This document shows positions 21,638-33,422 of a stretch of DNA of 64,000 bases, piece after piece. Origin of the DNA: Notospermus geniculatus (lineage: Eukaryota; Nemertea; Pilidiophora; Heteronemertea; Lineidae); assembly GCA_002633025.1 (NCBI GenBank), contig NMRB01000013.1:312420-376419 (forward strand), given 5' to 3'. The notes beneath the pieces were generated by a model. The model was not told the origin of the DNA and searched no databases. It was given only the letters and a program-made list of their open reading frames with translations. The translations under genes and the position numbers were made by a program. Numbering within the stretch: position 1 is the stretch's first letter; each line of letters begins with the position of its first letter.

Positions 21638-24600
21638 CTATATGAAGAGTTGCGTGCCTATCAATGTATCAAAAAGAATACATCCCGTCAATATTCCCAT
21701 CAGTAAAGACCAGCAGACACGAAGGGTTCCCGACCCATTGCAAACTGATTCAATACAACAGTGAATTGATCCACCCTCAATGTCGGTTTGGCATGTCCTG
21801 CCTGGCTGTAGGCAACCTCGGACTATCGTTTGAACTGTTCGCCCACCATCGTCGTTGGCACGCCAGAACTCTAATTTCTGAAGAAAAAAAAATGACTTTT
21901 TAAGCTGACTCATCTGAAAGTCATCATACATGTTTCGTTGAACATCTGATAGGCCTATAATCGCAGTGCATTATTGGTTGAGGAAATGCATTGTGTGATA
22001 TGGGTGACTGTGGGCGTTAACTCCAAGGGCCTAACATCAAAATCGCAGTTGTAAGGTCACCATGGTCACAGAGATCTGGCATTGCCGAGGTCCAGCTTCC
22101 GTTGGTGATGGTTGGTGTTGCTGACCGCACAGCAGGTTGTTGCCGATATCTTCGAATCAAAGTCCTGACACTGCTGACCACACAGCAGGCTGGTGATGTC
22201 CTGACACTGACCGCTTTCAGCGACGGGCCCAGGATTTCGGGAAAGAGGGGGCGCACTGTGCTAGAAACATTGAAATCTGCGGTGAATTTCAATGATTTGC
22301 TCCAAATTTCAGAATTTCACGGTCGATTTTACAGATTTGTTGGCCGAAGGGAGGGGGGCGGCGGCGGATGCGCCCCCCCCCTTGGATCCGCGCCTGGCTT
22401 TTGATTTGATAATGTTGGAGGAGCTGGATTCAAGTGGCAAAAGCCAGGGCCTTGCGACCTTACAAATGCGATTTTGGTGTACGGCATCATAAAATGTACC
22501 ATGCCTGTGGTCCAATAGTACAGTGTAGATTTTTGTGAGTAAGGGTAAGTGTAAGAAGTAGGAAATTTTGGAATTTCGCGCTAATTTTTCAATTTCTCAA
22601 ATTGGGAGAATATTTTTTCCCATTTTGAGAAATTTTCTTAAAATGACATGACATTTTGTCTGATTTTTCGGGCGATATTTCTCAAAATGGGAAAAATTTT
22701 TCTCCCAATTTGAGAAACTGAAAAATTCGCGCAAAATTCCAAAATTTCCCACTTCTTATTTTCCACTTTTATTTACTCAGTAAAACTTACTGAACAGGTC
22801 TTGCTTTGGCACAGCACCTGATCGGTGTCCCACGGGTTATATTTACATACATCTTCACTGGGAACTTCACTGTGAAAGCTAAGTCTCTCAAGGTCTACCG
22901 TTGATAAGCCTGATTTCGACTTTGCTCCGGTACCGAGATGTGATTTGAATGTTTCTCCTGGTTTCATGTGTTGGTTATAAACACAGCGATGACATCTCGT
23001 GGCCCGTGATATCCAACCGTCTGGAAGAGAAGAGAGACACCGTATAGATCAGGCGACACCTCGATCCCTTGTGGCGCAGAATTTTACAAGTGGTATGACG
23101 TCATATGAGTTGACCGGAGGGGTGTGCTCCAGTAGCCAGGGAATTTGGAAATAAAATGAGTCGATATTCTTTAACATCATAACCGTACGGTTTGAACTTA
23201 CCAAGCAAAAAGTTATCTCAATCGCAAATGCAACCCGATGAGTGATAAAAAACGTAAAAAGTGTAATCTGTGGTCTGCACTTAGGCAGATTCCTATAGCT
23301 ACGGTAATCAATTCTAATTCGCCAACAATTTTCATCAGGTCATTACCCCATATGAGGTACGTTTTTGAAGGTAAACTAACTGATTGTTATTCAAGAGCGT
23401 GACCAGGGTTGTTTGCACGACTACCTCATCATCATGGGTTTTATTAATGTTATTGGCAATTTCTGATGATTATTTTTTATCAATCAGACCAACGTACAAT
23501 GCAGAAGTCCACTTATACTCACTATTACAAGTATCTCCTTTACAGCATCTGTTGTATCTTGCTTCCATCTCACCCACAAATCTTCCAGTCATGCATTTTT
23601 TCTCATCGGCACATGAGCGAATTACAATATATTTTCCTGTCTTTTCTTCTCGATAATATGTCTGGAAAAAACACCATGTTGCCTCATGTTATTGTTTTTA
23701 TTTTGCACCAAGTCATGCGCACTGTTCTCCCAATTAAAAATAGTCAAGGTGGTACACGACCGAGCAATGAAACTAATGTCGTCGGTACTGGAGACAGGCA
23801 TAGCGTATGTGTTCACATTCAACTCTCATTCCACAAATTCTTCACTAATTACAACTTTCCTCATTGTTATATGACATTCCATAGTGTGTACGGATTGTTT
23901 GTCACTAACTAATAATGATGGAAAGACATTCCAGCAATGGGAACCAAGCGGAGACCTAGTTGGCGGTCATTTGATATCATGCTGCTTGAGTAGGAAAATT
24001 ATTCAATTTTCAGCCCGATTGAAACAGAACGGAGTGTTTGACCAGCAATGATTAACATCGAGAACAATTAACCTAAATATCTTTACTGGAGAAATAGCAG
24101 GCGAAACAACATCATTGCATTAGACAAAGTGGAAAGTAAACTAATGAAGAGCTATGACATTGTGACAGATGACCTAGAGGGCACTTACTAGCTGAGGAGA
24201 GAATATACATGTACATTATACCGGTGTGGTTCACGATAAGTACGTTCCCTTCTCTGACCAGGGAGGTTTAATCAGACTAATCAAAACATCTCTGCTCTGA
24301 CCAGTAGCCAACACCAAGTTTGTTCATCATGCTACGACATGGTAATAGTGAGGTTTCGCAAATCTGACGAATCACGAAGTCCGAAATACGAAATTGGACT
24401 TCGTTTTCATAACGTAATGCATTTCTGGAGACGGTTGTTACCACAAATGTCCCTGCTGCCAATGCGTCATTTAGCATTATCATGTAAGACCGAGAGAATC
24501 TTGGTGCATCTTGAATTTTTAAATTTCCACTTCGTATCTACGAAGTGGAAACGAAAGACAAATTTCAAAGTTTAATATACACCGTAACTCGATAATACAT

Positions 24601-27600
24601 TGTACATGTACGTATTAATTCCTTCATTCGTAGTGAAATCGATTTAATTGTGTAAATCATTTACACAATCAAATCGATTTAAAATGCGTCGCCAACCATG
24701 CAGTAGGGCCTACATAACATTGTACGATTCAAGTTGGGGTTAATGGCTGGTATTTATAAAAGTTAGCAAATGCTTTTTCTAAAGATTTGCACATCGAGGG
24801 CCAATGTAAATGTACTACAAAACTTGAAGGAAAAGCATTTGCTACATGTAGTTTTTATGAATACCAGCCATTGTTCTATGTGTTCACTGAATCGTATTCC
24901 AGAATTGGAATACGTATTTGTGATCACAGCATAGTTAGCGCCATCTTGATCCGAATATACGTACTTGACATTTTCCTGGGCATTCTGAGACCAACACTGT
25001 CGCGTCTTCTGCTTCCGTTGGTCCAAGGAAGCACTTTCTGGTGTTGCGCATTTCGTAGAAGAGATCCTTGTCGTAATAGTTGGACGTGAACTCAAGTAGC
25101 TCTGGCTGATGATAGCGAAGGCGGTCATTTTCGTCCATGTTAGAGTAATATACACATTGGTAACACTTGGTTGCGCTGGTTTCTGCCAATTCGAAGTAAA
25201 TTCATTTATAATCGCAGTAAAACATCTCCAGGGCCCATATTCATAAAACTACTTAAGTCTAAGTGTGACACTTATCCTTTGTTCAATACAGAGGATAAGT
25301 ATCATACTTCGACTTAAAGCTGAACTGCATGAACAAAAACTGGAGATCCGAGCACTAAAAAAAGACCACCACGCCACGGTGGTGGTCAAGAGAAATGCAA
25401 ACGACCATAAGGCACTTTCAAAACACCTCCGAAACATGATAGACTACCAGGCTATTTGGTGGCGCCACTGTATTCACCCTGAGTCAGTCAATAGAGCAAC
25501 ATCAAGACATGGCATCCAGTGACTTCTGCAGGTCGAAGGCATTAGGTTCTTACCGAACCAGAGAGTAAAGTCGGTCACTATTCTATAGTATTCACGTCTT
25601 GTTGACATTTATGGTGTTACCAAAGCACCAGTTGAAAACATTTATGCATTCAAAAACAATACAACACTCATTTGACGTANNNNNNNNNNNNNNNNNNNNN
25701 NNNNNNNNNNNNNNNNNNNNNNNNNNNNNNNNNNNNNNNNNNNNNNNNNNNNNNNNNNNNNNNNNNNNNNNNNNNNNNNNNNNNNNNNNNNNNNNNNNNN
25801 NNNNNNNNNNNNNNNNNNNNNNNNNNNNNNNNNNNNNNNNNNNNNNNNNNNNNNNNNNNNNNNNNNNNNNNNNNNNNNNNNNNNNNNNNNNNNNNNNNNN
25901 NNNNNNNNNNNNNNNNNNNNNACTTATCCTTTGTTCAACACAAAAGATAAGTATCACACTGACTTAAGTATCTTTATGAATATGGACCCAGGATTCAATG
26001 ACTAAAATTGTGGGGAATGTGGAGGTTGGAAAGTTGGAAGTAAATTAGTTGCTATCAGGGGGAAAGGTATACATGTAGGAGGATTCCAACGCCAACTGTC
26101 TGCATTTATTATCACTGAAAAAAGCGTATTCTCTCTCCACATGTCTCATACCATCATCCATCACACTAAGTGCATTCACTTCATTGTGCAGCGGCTAAAA
26201 TTCCCTATACATTAATTGACATGCTTTTTAATTGAATAAATTCCCAATGTATATGTAGGTAACTGAGGCTTGGTATGGTACCTTTTTTATCTGCTAAACC
26301 AAATATTCGTACGTACAGAAGCAAAAATAAAAGCAGGTTGTGATTTCTGTGTATGTTTTACACGAAGGCAATAAATAACACCTGTACTTCCACCGTCTGT
26401 TCAGTGTACATTGTTTGGATGACTCTCTCTGCCTTAATCCAGGGATGAACGCAAGCATACAGGTTTTGTACAGCGTAGGCATTTTATCTCTCAAAGGTTC
26501 ATGCTAAGGCGAAAATCTGTTACTTCCATTTAATGCAACACATGTAAAGACAACATGTCACATCCTCCCACAGCAGGGGTTTTTACCTCGTTCCTCTTCA
26601 TCCGCTCGCACAAACGAGACCAACGCCCTGCTGTGGGAGGATGACATGTCATAAAAGAACACCAGTGTTTCGCAGCCCCAGGGGTGTCACCAAGTGAATG
26701 CTATATGCATGTGGTCCATGGAAAAATGAAATACATGTATTGTAGTCAGTACCGATATGCACAATCCGTATCATATCAGTATCATATTTTCCATGTGTCT
26801 GCAAATATTCGAGTGGCACAGATTGAGTGGTAATTTCATTACATGTATATTATTGTGATTAGCTGCACGTTCATATAGTCTTGACCCGAGTTTAATTTAG
26901 TAATGATAATGATAACCATTTATGAGCATTATTTGTCTCATCTTAGATTGATTCGATTGTCCTTATGAACTCATGGCACGGACCCCAATCGAGTAAAATG
27001 AAAATGAACCCTTGACCACTTAACCACAAACCAACCTTCCGTGAGATAAGGTAATTCGGAAAATATACCACAAATATCAATACCTGGTGGACGATAAAAG
27101 CAAACGTAACACATGTTATCAGAAGAAGATCGTGTATGATGAGCTGTATGATAGGTCGGAATGAACAATTCAGAGCCCAAGGTCTGTCCCTTGACTAACC
27201 AAGGGAATCATGAGAGAAATGACGAGCCACTACCTCTCTACGTTCAGCAGCCAATCAAAGGAACACTTCACGACGTTGACCTGTTGCATAACTTGCTGGA
27301 ATTTCTAAGTGCTTGACTGAGTCCATTCTATTCTTTTTATAACACTCATATAGAGCACCTTGTTTTTTAGTCTCCCGGGGCAGCCGTAGTGCCGCACCTC
27401 TTTCAAATCGCTGCGCCACTAACGTCTGCCACAAATAGCCAGAAATGTCATGTTACTAAGTGCTTGATCGACTGAGTCCATTCTATTCTTTTTATAACAC
27501 TCATTTAGAGCGCCTTGTTTTTAGGCCCATGTACCTGGGGGTGATGATCACAACTGAACTATTTTAGATGAGACAGAAGGAATGGGACAAAAAGAAAACC

Positions 27601-27658
27601 ACTCACCTAAAAAAATGAAAGCCAAAAATGCAACTCTCAGCAGATTTCCCTCATCCAT
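21638..27658 (-). CDS. Two-domain Ly6/uPAR (LU, three-finger) protein, secreted, probably GPI-anchored
   Basis: Five exons on minus: 27658-27607, 25182-24965, 23661-23523, 23020-22791 and 21877-21638. Phases are 1,0,1,0, giving 879 nt and 292 residues. Exon 1 is a signal peptide (MDEGNLLRVAFLAFIFLG). Exons 2-3 form LU domain 1: CYQCVYY..., ending RCCKGDTCN, ten cysteines. Exons 4-5 form LU domain 2: CHRCVYN..., ending HCCIESVCN, ten cysteines. After NGSG comes a hydrophobic tail (CWSLLMGILTGCILFDTLIG...FI) and a stop, as expected for a GPI-attachment signal. Each domain is split by a phase-0 intron at the same place and the domains are joined by a phase-1 intron, so one ancestral two-exon domain was probably duplicated. 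The ligand is unknown. Related animal LU proteins include Ly6, CD59, uPAR and Drosophila quiver/boudin. Introns are full of foldback elements and one assembly gap. Confidence 0.85.
22552..22758. mobile_element. AT-rich foldback element between LU exons 4 and 5
   Basis: AAGAAGTAGGAAATTTTGGA at the left is mirrored at the right end. An inner pair (TCAAATTGGGAGAA and its mirror) and local hairpins (CCCATTTTGAGAAATTT) give arms of about 90 bp. Confidence 0.8.
24346..24590. mobile_element. Partial copy of a TAGTGAGGTTTCGCAA element
   Basis: The block from TAGTGAGGTTTCGCAAATC through CATCTTGAAT to TTAATATACACCG is about 80 percent alike by eye to 42702-42900. The mirror-image terminus seen at 43.05 kb is not evident here. 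It also carries a local palindrome TTCCACTTCGTATC/TACGAAGTGGAA. It lies in an LU-gene intron. Confidence 0.6.
25231..25989. mobile_element. GGGCCCATATTCATAAA foldback element containing the N gap
   Basis: The left end GGGCCCATATTCATAAAACT is mirrored by AGTATCTTTATGAATATGGA at 25967-25986. Both arms carry CTTATCCTTTGTTCAA and its partner GATAAGTATCA. The middle (25680-25921) is unsequenced. A plus-strand frame near 25310-25460 (KAELHEQKLEIRALKKDHH) is coiled-coil-like and might be a remnant of an element-encoded protein. Confidence 0.7.
25680..25921. other. Assembly gap (N run)
   Basis: 242 unknown bases inside the foldback element in LU-gene intron 1. Confidence 0.99.
26553..26649. repeat. 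Hairpin with 25-bp arms, loop about 45 nt
   Basis: ACATGTCACATCCTCCCACA at 26553 is mirrored by TGTGGGAGGATGACATGT ending 26649. The loop contains a second short complementarity (CTCGTT/AACGAG). It is too irregular for a tRNA. It is likely a small foldback element. Confidence 0.6.
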
Positions 27659-28749
27659 AGCGTGGCTCAGCTCCGAAATAATGTTTGATATGGCTCGCCG
27701 GTTCCTTTGCTCAGCTCTTCCCCATCATTAGCGAGGTATGTAACCGTTGGAAATGACAACAGCGATAATGAATGTAACCTAACCAGAGAAACTTCTGCTG
27801 GCGGTAGGCCGTGTGGTGAATGAATGTGGCCCACACGACTCTCGTTGAGCGACTGATTCCAGAGTAACTCAGGTAGGCCTTGTAAACACAATAGAAGGTC
27901 AAGTATATATGGGTACTGTACTGTTCAACAATGAGGGCACCAGCAACAGGTGTCACTTCGATATTCCTAATGTTCTGAAAGGAAGTGACGTGGAATAATG
28001 GAAAGTTGCGCGAGACAAAAGGCATGCGAATACATGTGGGCTCTTTTCATACGATGAACTGAATTAAATAAAGGTCCGGGTTATCACATTCATATAAATG
28101 TAATTGTTATCACATTATGAACGTAACTGTGGGCCGATAATCTTTACCAAAAGAGGCATGGATTACTCTACATTTTGACACTGCATGTACAATGCCTAGT
28201 TGTAGTGAATATCCAGAACCAATCACCGCGAACATGCCTCACTGGCATGCCCGGGCAACGTAGACTGCCCCTATGCCTACTTTAGGCGTATGTGGGGCCA
28301 TAGTCTTTGTGGGTACAACGGGGGGGGGGGATTAAGCCAAATCACAGCTTTACCGGTGTTGCAGTAACTCCGAGTTGTACGAATGAAGTTTCATCGGTCT
28401 TAGATGATGCCTTGACTTGAGATTGAGAAATGTAGGCCTACCTGATACTTGTATAGGCCTCCTCCAGAAAAGAAGTTGGCGACAGTTGCACGACGCGGTT
28501 TCTTTAATTTGATAAAAACATTTATTGAAAATACATTGTTGTTCATTTTTTATTGCACAATTACTGGAATCTACAATGAATAAATGTGGAATGGACGACA
28601 GGCGGATAGGACATGAGGCCTCGTGGTCAAATCTGCATCTGGCCACGTAAACCTTGCTCCCCTGCACATCGTGGAGTACGGAAGATACATTGTTGTGATG
28701 TCATGTATTGACAGTCAGTTCACAATTGTTCATCGAAGGTTGGGTAAAA
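27659..28749. other. Intergenic region between the LU gene and HELT
   Basis: This is the LU-gene upstream region and the HELT 3' UTR. A minus-strand AATAAA at 28526-28521 lies 224 bases after the HELT stop. I see no further coding exon. Confidence 0.5.
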
Positions 28750-31718
28750 TCACTTTGGAATTTGCCTCGTGAAAGCAGATATCCGTGACTCGGCAGTCTG
28801 CGCCGCAGTTGGGTCGCTTGGCCCCACCCCGCCGATCAGACGTTCAAGATTACTGTTAACTAGACCGTAGATGCCATGCGCTTGTGTCCTTAAAGCTGAA
28901 GTTGTCCTTGGCAAATTCACCAACGATAAAAGTGGACTAGAGGAAGACACCTGCGTAACCATGGCATGGGGCCCTGTCTGTTTTTCCCCCAACAAGTGTC
29001 CCTCCGTTCTCGATGTATGGGAGCTACCTTGGCCAGGCAGAGAATATGGTACAAATCGGGAATGGCCTCGTTGTGAATTTGATGACGTCATTTGCTGACG
29101 TACGGGCGGGTTGGCAGACGATCGGGACAAACTGTCTCGGTAGACTGTGCCGCTGTTTACTGAGCTATCCGGTCTGAATCTCGTCTGAAGGTAGGAGAGG
29201 ATCCGAACGCAGCGGTTGTCCGTCGATTCCAGATGCTCCACTTCGGTCATGTAGCGGATCATTTCCCTCATGCAGTCGCTGTAGCCAGACTGGTAATGCT
29301 GGATGAAGTCAGCCCAAATGTCGGAACTGAACCACTCACCTGCAATAAAGATAAAAGATTTACCGTTGGGATGCTGTCTTTAGTGCTTGTTATTGTCGGC
29401 AACGAAACTCTGAGATCGACAGAGCCTCGGCTACTGTCACATCCAACTATCCTCTTACGGACAGGCGCCATCCATAGGCAAGACTGCATTACCACTTTGG
29501 ACAAGGAGATACAGACAGATCCTCTTGGTCATCGTCTCTGTGGCTTGCCATGGAAATGCTCCTTATCGCTGTGTGTGACTGCGTATACTCACCACATTCA
29601 AAGCGAGATCCTATTTCGGTTGTTTGAATGGCCCGCAAATATTCAACAGTCATCTCAAGTATTTCTGCTTTCTCTAATTTACCAGTTGACTGAAAAATAG
29701 AAAACGAGTCTTTTTCTCCGGTCTTTTTCTGGGTAAAGGCTATCACGACGAAGCTCCATCACACCATCACACCGTCAAGAACAGAAACTCACTCCTTACA
29801 CAACTTTTCGAAGGAAGATAAAATGCGTCTCGAAGAAACTTATGCGGGTGGTATGAATAAAAGAGTGGGCCATGCAAAAGTAAGCCAACCAGACTTTGAT
29901 TCATACTATCCGATATTTCAAAACATCACATGTTAGTCTACCCACCTGCTTGGCGAAAGCAGCCGGCACGGCCTGACTTAACTCGGCAAGACAATTATTG
30001 ATGCGATCCCGTCGCCGTTTCTCGATTAACTTATGGGAAGTTTGCTCCTGCAAAGGAAAGAAATGGTTTAAAGTTAAAGATCTGGGGCCACTGAGCTACA
30101 GAAACACTCACAGATGTTACACCTGGTAAGAGCGACGACCATTTTCGGACTACTCTAAACTCCCACTTACCTGTCCCATTCCTGAACACGGAAAAAATGA
30201 CCAAATCCTATTAAGTTGAAGATTTCGCACGCTGTCATTCTTGGCCAGACTCGGACAAGTAAGTGGACAGGACATTACTGTTTCTGACCATACCCCCACC
30301 CCATTATCTTCAAATTAGGATATAGGCCTACATGTAGTCATTTTTCCAAGTTCAGGAATGGGACAGGTAAGTGGGAGTTTAGAGTATATTAGCACGCGCG
30401 AATTCACTCTGGATCGGGTGCAGCAAGTTTGAAGATGAAAGAACACAGGGTTTTATGAGATATGAAGTGAGACGCTGAAACACCCCTCAAGTTACCTGCA
30501 CATGGCCTTCCGTTAAAGCTTCAGTGCATGTACATGTACATGTACATACATGTTGTGATACGCCATTCAAATGTACCGAGCCTTTATCAAGATTTACACG
30601 ATTCGTTCACGTTTAATCAGAAAAGGCAGCACGTTTTCAGAAAATTGTAAAGGGCGTCTGTATCTGACACCAGCCGGTTTTAGAGTCATTATTCTCGCGT
30701 GATTTCTACGGTTAGGTTTTCAATACTGCGCAATCTGTTTCTCAACGTTTTATTGTTTGTTTATGGTTCGTGATGTTCGTCGATGGTTGCGATTGTCATC
30801 TCGTTCATTTCTCTCTGATTTGTCGCCATCTGTGTCATTGCTTGCTGTTCAAGTATCATGTGTGGTTATAACGGCGTCATCTTGGGAAAATTATGGTTTG
30901 AGCGTAAACTTTAGCAGTTGGGTATTCGATGCAAATTATCATGTCTCGCTCTTGCAGATTAAGATAATTTTCATGACAACCTGACGTGCTTGCAAGATCA
31001 ATTTCGAAAAATGACGTGTACAAACGTCAAATACCTGAAGTTATATCGCACTTTGATCACGGTAAGACAGTTGAGTTGTTACATGACACTGCAATTTTGA
31101 TACAGCACCGACCTGATAGGTGGTTTTCCCTACACACTTTATCACAGGTATTTCCGCTGTGATAAAAAAAAGGTAACAGAAATGCAAGTTTATCGAAACC
31201 ATTGGTTCCCCTATCGCATACCGCCCGGTTTCTATTTTTACAGTAAACAACAAACATTACATAACAACTAGACTTGGCTGAGTGACCAAATTGTCAATAT
31301 GAGACAGCACAAAAGCAAGGGTCGGACAAACACAATGAAATTGACAAGTCCGACGTCATTCGGGCGGTTCGCTATTACCCTGTGTGGAAGTTAAATTTTC
31401 ACCCCAAAGCCCTGTCTGGATGGATAGTTGGCACTATACAGAGCTTAGAAAACGGAGCTTTGGGTGAAAAATTTAGTTTGTACATTTTTCGCACGCCTAT
31501 CTATTTTTGGCGGAACCAATGGTTTAGCTTAGCCAACGTCTATTAAATCGACCCTAAGGAGTCACTGACAACAATTCACAACATATTATACAAGTGTAGA
31601 TCCGAGGACTTTAAATACATGGATAGCTAGCTATTCCTGTCATTGCAGGACGAGAAACTCAGCATGTACTTACCGTTTTCTCTTTCCTCCGCGAGTTCAT
31701 CTTCTCTTCCATGTCCAT
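28750..31718 (-). CDS. HELT: HELT, bHLH-Orange transcriptional repressor
   Basis: Exons on minus: 31718-31674 (15 codons, in-frame stop just upstream), 30047-29946, 29689-29593 and 29339-28750. Phases fit throughout, giving 277 residues. Exon 2 encodes the basic region and helix 1 (HKLIEKRRRDRINNC). Exon 3 encodes helix 2 (STGKLEKAEILEMTVEYLR). Exon 4 holds the Orange domain (WADFIQHYQSGYSDCMREM, then VRILSYLQTRF) and a low-complexity C-terminus. There is no WRPW, as in HELT and unlike HES. The GKLEKAEILEMTV block and the absence of Hairy's basic-region proline fit HELT rather than HES/HEY. HELT binds E-boxes and specifies GABAergic midbrain neurons in vertebrates. A second exon 1/exon 2 pair lies upstream (33423-35237). 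Confidence 0.92.
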
Positions 31719-32395
31719 GTTTTTCAGAAAAATCTATGAAGACCGGCCTCAAGGATATTTCTCGTTCTTGCGTCGTTTTCGTCAAAATTTCCTTTTTTGT
31801 CTTTCCGCCGAAAAATTCTTCAGTCTGCAAACAGCATCCTAGACTACCTTTGAGGTTTTGGGAACTGTCACCTTTATCCTTATCAAGTTTTCAGTGCAGG
31901 GAATGTATTCTCAGACGACTTGCTAATCGCTTGAAATGATTTTAGGTCCAAACGTCTTATCTCAAATTACAAGTCAAGTCCCAAAGTTGCTTTTGGTAAT
32001 AGTAAACTTCGATGTGAGTTGCAAATGAAAAAAAATCAATGTAGTCCAAGGGTAATATTGTAAAACAACGATTTCTTGATCAACTCGGATTGGCTGCCCG
32101 TCGAAATAACCATTACGTCATACCGTCTCAACTGGTAAGTTGCGCACGAGGCCGCTAAGGAAGTTGCATCCACAGCAAAGAATTTGAATGTGCCAAAGAA
32201 CACGCAATAGACCGGCGGAAGATACTTTTGCAGCAGATTGGCACATCCAAGACTGCTAATCCAGCGCGAGTGACTCCGGCCCAAGCTGACGGCAGCATTT
32301 ATAATGGTCACCCGACCAGTTCTTAGCATCAGAAACTGTCGTCTGCATCCAACGTCCGCAACTGGTCCCTCGCACGCGAGTGACGGAAATATCCT

Positions 32396-32430
32396 CACGT
32401 GACCCACGATACAATCACGTGATGCACGTG
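32396..32430. promoter_or_regulatory. Cluster of three CACGTG E-boxes upstream of HELT exon 1A
   Basis: CACGTG occurs at 32396-32401, 32416-32421 and 32425-32430, with CACGCG (class C site) at about 32372-32377. This is 680 bases upstream of the copy-A start codon. bHLH-Orange proteins bind CACGTG and CACGCG, so autoregulation is possible. The block has no counterpart in copy B, where GACCAGATTGTTTGG (35821) joins straight across. Confidence 0.4.
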
Positions 32431-32893
32431 TGCTGGCGCAACATGACGCCCGCGGCAGAGCCATTGAAGATAATACCAGGAACAATTTGATTTTCCTCGC
32501 TGAATTAGATGATTGAAGTATTATTTCTTTAGTCAATACGAAAACGTTCTTCGCCTTCACCGTTCAATTTGGTTTCTATGCGAAACGTGTTCTTTGCTTG
32601 CGATGTTTTCAAAACAGGTTGATTGTTTTGTGATTCCTGGAGCAGCCAGTGCTTCCTGATCGTGTGACCTTATGATATGACTTCAGATATTTCTCGATCG
32701 ACATCGGGAGGCTTAGTTATTGTCGCCATCTTTGATGAAAGCTATAACTTATGATACGCAGGCAAAGCTTCGTTGGCGGAGTTCGTGTGACAAAGTTTCA
32801 GGTTCCCTGATCACTCTTTTTGCCTGAAACTGGGAACTTGAAAAATGCAGCTTTTTCTCCCTATGATTGTCCCATATGATGGAAAAAGTACAA

Positions 32894-33028
32894 GGGCCGT
32901 ATTCAAAAAGGGTGATCATCGCACGATTAAGATTTAGACGCGTAGTGTAACTGCACTAAATGCACACACTTCCACCATGCATTTGACGAAGTTACACGCG
33001 TCAAAGAATTCCCTTTTTGAATAAGGCC
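32894..33028. mobile_element. GGGCCGTATTCAAAAAG foldback element in HELT copy A
   Basis: GGGCCGTATTCAAAAAGGG is mirrored by CCCTTTTTGAATAAGGCCC. Inner arms (AGACGCGTAGTGTAAC / GTTACACGCGTC) and the middle TGCACACACTTCCACCATGC are shared with the element at 43260-43380. Confidence 0.85.
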
Positions 33029-33422
33029 CCAAGAGTTTGACATCCGCGATGTGATGCACACATTACATGCACATGTATATCAACAAGAAATCATCGTTGG
33101 ACCATAGGGGCCTACATGTACAGGTACAATGTACATGTATATAAATCGTAACGTTTTGCATACCACGGTGGCATACGGTTTTAGACAAATAAAGATATAA
33201 TAATTATACCTTATCAGAAAAAGATGTCGAATAAAAAGGGCCCTCAGGGTTATCTGCACGATATTTACACAGGAATAATCGACGGGGTGCTGCAGCAATC
33301 AAAAGCCGCCCCTGACACCTTTAACAATAGGGATTCTGCCACTGTAAACAGCAGCAGGCCACAAAGCTGTCCAGGCCATGCAGTAAAGCCGCAACTAATT
33401 TGAAAACATCTACTCTACCCAC

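Noticed and set aside
25592-25967. Frames across the second assembly gap on both strands
   Set aside because: They consist mainly of unknown residues.
26553-26649. Considered as a tRNA or microRNA gene
   Set aside because: No tRNA arm pattern, and the loop is too large for a microRNA precursor.
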